From NCBI GenBank assembly GCA_024641445.1, contig JAHEDA010000071.1, forward strand, positions 1 through 10,015: 10,015 nucleotides of DNA, read 5' to 3'. This document shows, piece after piece, positions 6,296-10,015 of this stretch. Under the pieces are notes generated by a model that saw only the letters and a list, made by a program, of their open reading frames with translations, made no database searches and was not told the origin of the DNA. How positions within the stretch are numbered: the first letter of the stretch is position 1; the number at the start of each line of letters is the position of its first letter. Made by a program: the position numbers and the translations under genes. The stretch comes from Gammaproteobacteria bacterium (GTDB lineage: Bacteria > Pseudomonadota > Gammaproteobacteria > UBA6429 > Thiohalophilaceae).

Positions 6296-7009
6296 ATGAA
6301 GACTCACACGATAAATAAATACCTGATGGCAGGCGTGAGTGCATTGATACTCACATTGCCTGGTCAACTCTTGGCGGCAGACACCCCGCTACCCGCAAAT
6401 CGATATGACCTACCGAGAAATTATGAGTCTGAGATCAGTGCCGCCGAGGCCTACCTTAACGCCATCGGTCTGCGTAGTCGCTGGGGAAAAGAGCATGGCG
6501 ACCGTCGAGATCATGACAATGATGGACGACGCCCGGTCATTGTGGATGTCCGTAGTATCTCGGAATATGTCGCGGGTCACCCTGAGGGTGCCTATAACAT
6601 ACCCTATCCCTTTATCAATCAGGATTGCACAACGCATGCACCCGATGGTGCCTGTACGAGTGCTGGCCCAAAGATACCGCAAACCGATGAGGCGCTGGTG
6701 AATGCGGTGATGGCGGCGGTACCGGATAAAGATACGCCCATCTACACGCTGTGCCGTACCGGGCATCGCAGTGTGCTTGCCGCGAACGTACTCACTGCAG
6801 CGGGTTATACCCACGTGCGTAATATCTGGCAGGGGTTTGTGGGTCAGACCAAGGTCGATTTCTATGGCAATGCACCACTAGACCTGAATCACGATGGTCA
6901 GATCACCGACGACGATAAGGATGGCTGGCGTTACTATCAGCATCTTCCCTATGAAACCCGTCTGTCTCCACGCCTGCTGTATCAGCCTTACGTTTATTTA
7001 TATTACTAG
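6296..7009 (+). CDS. Exported rhodanese-domain protein with EF-hand-like loops
   Basis: This 237-residue protein has a signal peptide at 1-28 (Lys near the N-terminus, the hydrophobic core MAGVSALILTLPG, cleavage near LLAA|D), so it should act in the periplasm. The single rhodanese domain runs from about residue 40 to 185. It has VIVDVRSISEYVAGHPEGAYNIPY (starting at 81; V81 to Y104) and the active-site loop C153-R-T-G-H-R-S159, which is complete and should carry a persulfide on Cys153. Rhodaneses move sulfane sulfur between thiols, thiosulfate or cyanide; the real donor here is unknown. Two calcium-loop-like motifs are unusual: D72-H-D-N-D-G77 before the domain, and D196-L-N-H-D-G-Q-I-T-D-D-D207 after it, the latter a near-canonical 12-residue EF-hand loop. 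Cys111 and Cys120 could form a disulfide. The Tyr-rich tail ends YLYY. GGAGG at 6287-6291 is a good ribosome-binding site. The gene is monocistronic and closed by the terminator at 7036. Confidence 0.88.
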   Translation: MKTHTINKYLMAGVSALILTLPGQLLAADTPLPANRYDLPRNYESEISAAEAYLNAIGLRSRWGKEHGDRRDHDNDGRRPVIVDVRSISEYVAGHPEGAYNIPYPFINQDCTTHAPDGACTSAGPKIPQTDEALVNAVMAAVPDKDTPIYTLCRTGHRSVLAANVLTAAGYTHVRNIWQGFVGQTKVDFYGNAPLDLNHDGQITDDDKDGWRYYQHLPYETRLSPRLLYQPYVYLYY

Positions 7010-7031
7010 GCATGTATTTGAAAAAATGCTG

Positions 7032-7835
7032 TCAGTGCCCCGCCTGCGGCGGGGCATTTTTTTTGTCTGTAATAATCTTGGGGTCGAACCACAGTGAGTA
7101 CCAGTAATATACCCCGAAGGCAAACAGCGATAGCGCGAGCAGACGTGACAGACACAGAAATTGCGGGAAGCCTGCCTCGTTGTTATACATCAACGCACTC
7201 GCGTAGATAAAAAATGGCACCAGTACGCGCTGTCCCCACAGCGTCTCGCCCCAGCGCCAGCGTTCAGCAATATACAAACTCAGCCAACCGATAATGACCC
7301 CCATGGCCGCGCCACCCAGGATATCAGCAGGCCAGTGCGCACCCACCATGATTCGACTCAGGGCGATAAGGAAGGCCCACGCCAGTAATATCCGGTTCCA
7401 GCCACGGCTCTGAAAAAAGTGCATCAGGATTACGGCGAACATCATACCCGTGGCACTGTGACCAGAGGGGAAAGACAAATAGGTCAATGGCACACCGATT
7501 AAATTAAAGGTGCCTGCTGGCAAGACGATGGGCGGTCTTGCTACATAGAGCGCATCCTTAATCCAGGTTAGGGATAGCGTACCAATGAGTAGCGCAATAA
7601 AACCTGCCCAGAGTAAACGCGGGAATCGCCACGCCAGTGGTAACATGATTACTACTGCCGTCAGCCCATCACCTACATAAGAAAGAAATGCCCAGAGATT
7701 ATCGGGGAGATATGAACCCAAGTGATTTATGCTCAGGAATAAACTGGTATTAACCCCGCTGAGGTAGACCAGTGTGGTCAAGAGAAATAATACAAGTATT
7801 GTTGGGACGGGCCTGAAGCCGGGCGCGATAGTCAT
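7032..7835 (-). CDS. PAP2-superfamily membrane phosphatase
   Basis: This is a 267-residue integral membrane protein with six or more helices. It carries the full three-part PAP2 signature: K93-x6-R100-P101 (KDALYVARP), P123-S-G-H126, and S160-R-x5-H167-x3-D171 (SRIMVGAHWPAD). His167 is the expected nucleophile, with His126 and Asp171 assisting. Family members remove phosphate from lipid phosphates, including phosphatidic acid, phosphatidylglycerol phosphate and undecaprenyl pyrophosphate, with the active site facing the periplasm. The sequence alone does not choose among these. After the catalytic core, residues about 200-250 add further hydrophobic helices. The last residues, DKKNAPPQAGH, are encoded by the terminator hairpin of the convergent rhodanese gene, so the C-terminal tail is probably not conserved. 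A weak ACAGG precedes ATG 7835 by 6 bases. It is divergent from cbbQ across 155 bases. Confidence 0.9.
   Translation of the reverse strand: MTIAPGFRPVPTILVLFLLTTLVYLSGVNTSLFLSINHLGSYLPDNLWAFLSYVGDGLTAVVIMLPLAWRFPRLLWAGFIALLIGTLSLTWIKDALYVARPPIVLPAGTFNLIGVPLTYLSFPSGHSATGMMFAVILMHFFQSRGWNRILLAWAFLIALSRIMVGAHWPADILGGAAMGVIIGWLSLYIAERWRWGETLWGQRVLVPFFIYASALMYNNEAGFPQFLCLSRLLALSLFAFGVYYWYSLWFDPKIITDKKNAPPQAGH
7036..7064 (+). terminator. Strong intrinsic terminator after the rhodanese gene
   Basis: TGCCCCGCC (7036-7044) and GGCGGGGCA (7048-7056) form a perfect 9-bp GC-rich stem around the loop TGC. Eight T's (7057-7064) follow at once. It sits 26 bases past the rhodanese stop. On the minus strand, a T-run lies 9 bases past the stem (A's at 7021-7026 on the plus strand), so termination of the PAP2 transcript is possible but weaker. 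The whole element lies within the PAP2 coding sequence. Confidence 0.93.
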
Positions 7836-7978
7836 GCGAAACCTGTCGTGATCTGTTATATCGGATAGGTGGAGTATACGTGTTTTGCCTGCCGCTTTGT
7901 GCGTACCATAAACCCCGTGGATTGCCGGTGTATCACCAGCGGCGAATTACGTCATAATACCTCTCACAAATCGCTGAT

Positions 7979-7984
7979 GAGGGA
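7979..7984 (+). promoter_or_regulatory. Ribosome-binding site of cbbQ
   Basis: GAGGGA lies 6 bases before ATG 7991 and fixes that start. A CATAAT at 7953-7958 resembles a -10 box, but no acceptable -35 lies at the right distance, so I do not call a promoter. Confidence 0.6.
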
Positions 7985-7990
7985 CGCTGC

Positions 7991-8803
7991 ATGACCGTGC
8001 AGGCAATTAAACCGGAAGAGTATTTTATTCAAAACGAGCCCTACTACGAACCCGTGGGTGACGAGGTCCCGGTGTTTGAGGCGGCCTACCGGCAACGGCT
8101 TCCAGTGTTGCTCAAGGGACCCACCGGTTGCGGCAAGACACGTTTCATGGAACACATGGCATGGAAGTTAAAGAAGCCCCTTATCACGGTTTCCTGTCAT
8201 GATGACCTTACCGCCTCAGACCTGGTCGGGCGTTATCTGGTTAAGGGTGGCGAGACGGTATGGGTCGATGGACCCTTAGCCCGTGCGGTCCGCGCCGGTG
8301 CAATTTGTTACCTCGATGAGATCGTCGAGGCGCGCAAGGACACGATGGTTGTCATCCACCCTTTAGCCGATGACCGTCGCGTCCTTCCTATCGAGAAACT
8401 GGGTGAGATCATTGAGGCCTCGGCAGAATTTTGTCTCGCCATTTCCTATAACCCCGGCTACCAGAGCGTGCTGAAGGACCTCAAGCAGAGTACGCGTCAG
8501 CGCTTTGTTGCCCTGCAATTCGATTACCCCAATGCCACGCTGGAGACCAACATTATCGCCAAGGAGACCGGCATCGATCACGCGCTGGCGGGCAAACTGG
8601 TGAAGTTCGCTGGCATGACGCGCAATCTCAAGGGCAGTGGCCTGGAAGAGGGCGCCAGTACCCGCTTGTTGGTGCATGCCGCCAAGCTGATCAAGGACGG
8701 GGTGAATCCCGTAACGGCCTGTCATACTGCGATAGCCCAAGCACTCACCGATGACAGCGAGATGCTCGTGGCGGTGAATGAACTCTCTGCCTCCTTATTT
8801 TAG
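7991..8803 (+). CDS. cbbQ: CbbQ/NirQ/NorQ-family MoxR-type AAA+ ATPase
   Basis: This is a complete 270-residue AAA+ ATPase. It begins YFIQNEPYYEPVGDEV, the N-terminal signature of the CbbQ/NorQ family. Walker A is G43-P-T-G-C-G-K-T50 and Walker B is CYLDE (106-110). Sensor 1 Asn154 lies in ISYNPGYQS, Arg169 and Arg171 in STRQRF are arginine-finger candidates, and Arg225 in STRLL suits sensor 2. The C-terminal lid closes at residue 270, the usual family length. CbbQ forms a hexamer that works with CbbO to reactivate inhibited RuBisCO; the related NorQ acts with NorD on nitric oxide reductase. The motifs and the following CbbO/NorD gene support an activation pair, but neither RuBisCO nor nor genes are visible, so the client is open. 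The name cbbQ rests on overall resemblance to chemoautotroph CbbQ. Confidence 0.88.
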   Translation: MTVQAIKPEEYFIQNEPYYEPVGDEVPVFEAAYRQRLPVLLKGPTGCGKTRFMEHMAWKLKKPLITVSCHDDLTASDLVGRYLVKGGETVWVDGPLARAVRAGAICYLDEIVEARKDTMVVIHPLADDRRVLPIEKLGEIIEASAEFCLAISYNPGYQSVLKDLKQSTRQRFVALQFDYPNATLETNIIAKETGIDHALAGKLVKFAGMTRNLKGSGLEEGASTRLLVHAAKLIKDGVNPVTACHTAIAQALTDDSEMLVAVNELSASLF

Positions 8804-8814
8804 TATGCCCCGGC

Positions 8815-10015
8815 ATGCTTAACCCCGTGCTGACGCAGGACGATATCTGTCACCACCTGGACCTCTGGCTGGAGGCGGAGTTCACCTTCTTCAATACCGA
8901 GCAGGCCGGTGCGATCATCGCCAGGCTACCGCGTTCGGAGCAGGACTTTATCCTCCAGCGTGTCAAGAGTGTCGCCAGCACCAACATTACCCTCGCCTAC
9001 GAATTTATCACCTGCGCGGTCGATGCCCTCGACCGACTCGATCGCGATATCATCGAGACCTGGTCGCTGCACGCCATGGACATGTATGACAAATCCGGTC
9101 TGCATGCCGCACTGGAGGTGATCAAAAATTTCGAGACCTACCTGCAACAGCGGCGCGAGCGCATCTCCGGGACTGCCCTCGAAGACGTGCAGAGTGTGTT
9201 GTCGCATTTCACTCATGGGCTATCGGGGCGTCAGCTCAAGCTGGAAGAGGCCGATACGGCATATACCGATACCGAGACCATCTACCTGCCACGCCTGTTG
9301 GTCGAACTCCCCAGCAAGGACGACAATTTTCAGCTCTACAAGGCCATGATCGCCTACTGCTGGGCACAAAATCGCTTCGGGAGTTTTCGTGTTGATATCC
9401 TCAGCGCCATGACACTGTCTGGACAGCCGGAACAATTTTTGGGTTTGTATCACGCCCTCGATACCCTGCGCCTCGATGCATGTATCGCGCGCGAACTCCC
9501 TGGGCTCTATCGCCACATGCAGTCATTCCGTCCAATGGAAACGGCTGACGAAGTCACCTGGTCACGGCTACGTGAGCAGCTCTCACCGCCGCACATCACT
9601 GCACATGATGTGTTGCGGCTGACACAGGAACAACTTGGAAAAATAGTGGCTCCGCTCGCAGCCCCCTATCAAGGCACTTTGCACCCGGACAAGGTACACG
9701 CCTGCCTGCAGGCGCGTGTAGAGAAGGAGAAGGCACGCCTGCGCGTAACCCTGCGCGATATACAGAATGAGCTCGGCGCCAAAGAGAATGGTGAACAGCA
9801 AGAGACAAAAAATCCACCAGCAGAAGAAAGGCGTTTTGGTAAACGCACCCTACAGGATGAATCACAGCCCGATGGCCAGCGGGTTGAGCTAACGCTCAAT
9901 GACCAACCCATCGCCCCACCTGAGTATGTGAAGTCGCTTATCACTTCCATCATGCAGGACATCGGCGACATCCCCGATGACTATCTCGTCCCCGCCGGTG
10001 ATGGCGAATACGACC
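8815..10015 (+). CDS. cbbO: CbbO/NorD-type VWA partner protein, N-terminal part (runs off window)
   Basis: The frame is open from ATG 8815 to the window end, giving 400 residues with no stop. It starts MLNPVLTQDDICHH. The stretch GLSGRQLKL (135-143) followed by YTDTETIYLP (150-159) is a hallmark of the CbbO/NorD family. The N-terminal half is helical. Residues about 310-355 form a charged linker rich in Glu, Lys and Gln, as expected ahead of the C-terminal VWA domain with its metal site, which lies beyond the window. The family is commonly 600-800 residues, so roughly half is seen. The start is 11 bases after the cbbQ stop. There is no Shine-Dalgarno, and a TGA at 8779-8781 in this frame excludes an earlier ATG, so coupling to cbbQ translation is likely. 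In the family, CbbO bridges the ATPase ring to its client. Confidence 0.87.
   Translation, partial: MLNPVLTQDDICHHLDLWLEAEFTFFNTEQAGAIIARLPRSEQDFILQRVKSVASTNITLAYEFITCAVDALDRLDRDIIETWSLHAMDMYDKSGLHAALEVIKNFETYLQQRRERISGTALEDVQSVLSHFTHGLSGRQLKLEEADTAYTDTETIYLPRLLVELPSKDDNFQLYKAMIAYCWAQNRFGSFRVDILSAMTLSGQPEQFLGLYHALDTLRLDACIARELPGLYRHMQSFRPMETADEVTWSRLREQLSPPHITAHDVLRLTQEQLGKIVAPLAAPYQGTLHPDKVHACLQARVEKEKARLRVTLRDIQNELGAKENGEQQETKNPPAEERRFGKRTLQDESQPDGQRVELTLNDQPIAPPEYVKSLITSIMQDIGDIPDDYLVPAGDGEYD

Noticed and set aside
6285..6299. Four-codon upstream frame (ATG GAG GAT GTA TGA) overlapping the rhodanese start
   Set aside because: It is formed by the ribosome-binding site itself, so it is most likely incidental.
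6410..6814. 134-codon minus-strand frame inside the rhodanese gene
   Set aside because: It is a complement of the rhodanese domain, whose motifs and ribosome-binding site clearly set the true strand.
9669..9971. 100-codon minus-strand frame over the cbbO linker
   Set aside because: It is Ser/Cys/Arg-rich shadow sequence opposite the open CbbO frame.

Overview
The window reads as a chromosomal segment of a gammaproteobacterium. The protein families and moderately GC-rich coding sequence suggest this. A CbbQ/CbbO pair and a periplasmic rhodanese are typical of, though not exclusive to, sulfur-oxidising chemolithoautotrophs. The taxon is an inference: there is no rRNA and no RuBisCO gene in view. 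I see no CRISPR array, IS element, phage gene, tRNA or rRNA.

Layout. Bases 2-103 hold the probable C-terminal end of an upstream membrane protein. Bases 226-3874 form a tight four-gene plus-strand operon for a tripartite TRAP transporter of the TPAT class, which carries an extra TPR lipoprotein: TatT lipoprotein, DctP-type binding protein, DctQ and DctM. The last gene meets, tail to tail with a 4-base overlap, a minus-strand CPA1-type cation:proton antiporter with a C-terminal TrkA-N/RCK region (3871-5724). A gene-free, AT-rich stretch (5725-6295) follows. It contains two strong inverted repeats directly upstream of the antiporter start, a third hairpin, and a possible promoter for the next gene. 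Bases 6296-7009 encode an exported single-domain rhodanese with two DxDxDG/DxNxDG calcium-loop-like motifs. A strong intrinsic terminator (7036-7064) sits inside the 3' end of a convergent minus-strand PAP2 phosphatase gene (7032-7835). Bases 7991-10015 encode the CbbQ-type MoxR AAA+ ATPase and the first 400 residues of its CbbO/NorD-type partner, which runs off the window.

How they fit together. TatT, DctP, DctQ and DctM should form one secondary uptake system driven by an ion gradient. Its ligand is unknown and, from the binding-protein sequence, may not be a simple carboxylate. The antiporter handles Na+ or K+ against H+ and could influence the ion gradient that TRAP systems use; that link is inference. 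CbbQ and CbbO normally form one AAA+/VWA activation complex, here without its client in view. The rhodanese and PAP2 genes look like independent units sharing a terminator region.

The points most worth a second look are the structured sequence before the antiporter, the Trp in place of the usual ligand-binding Arg in the TRAP binding protein, and the EF-hand-like loops in the rhodanese.
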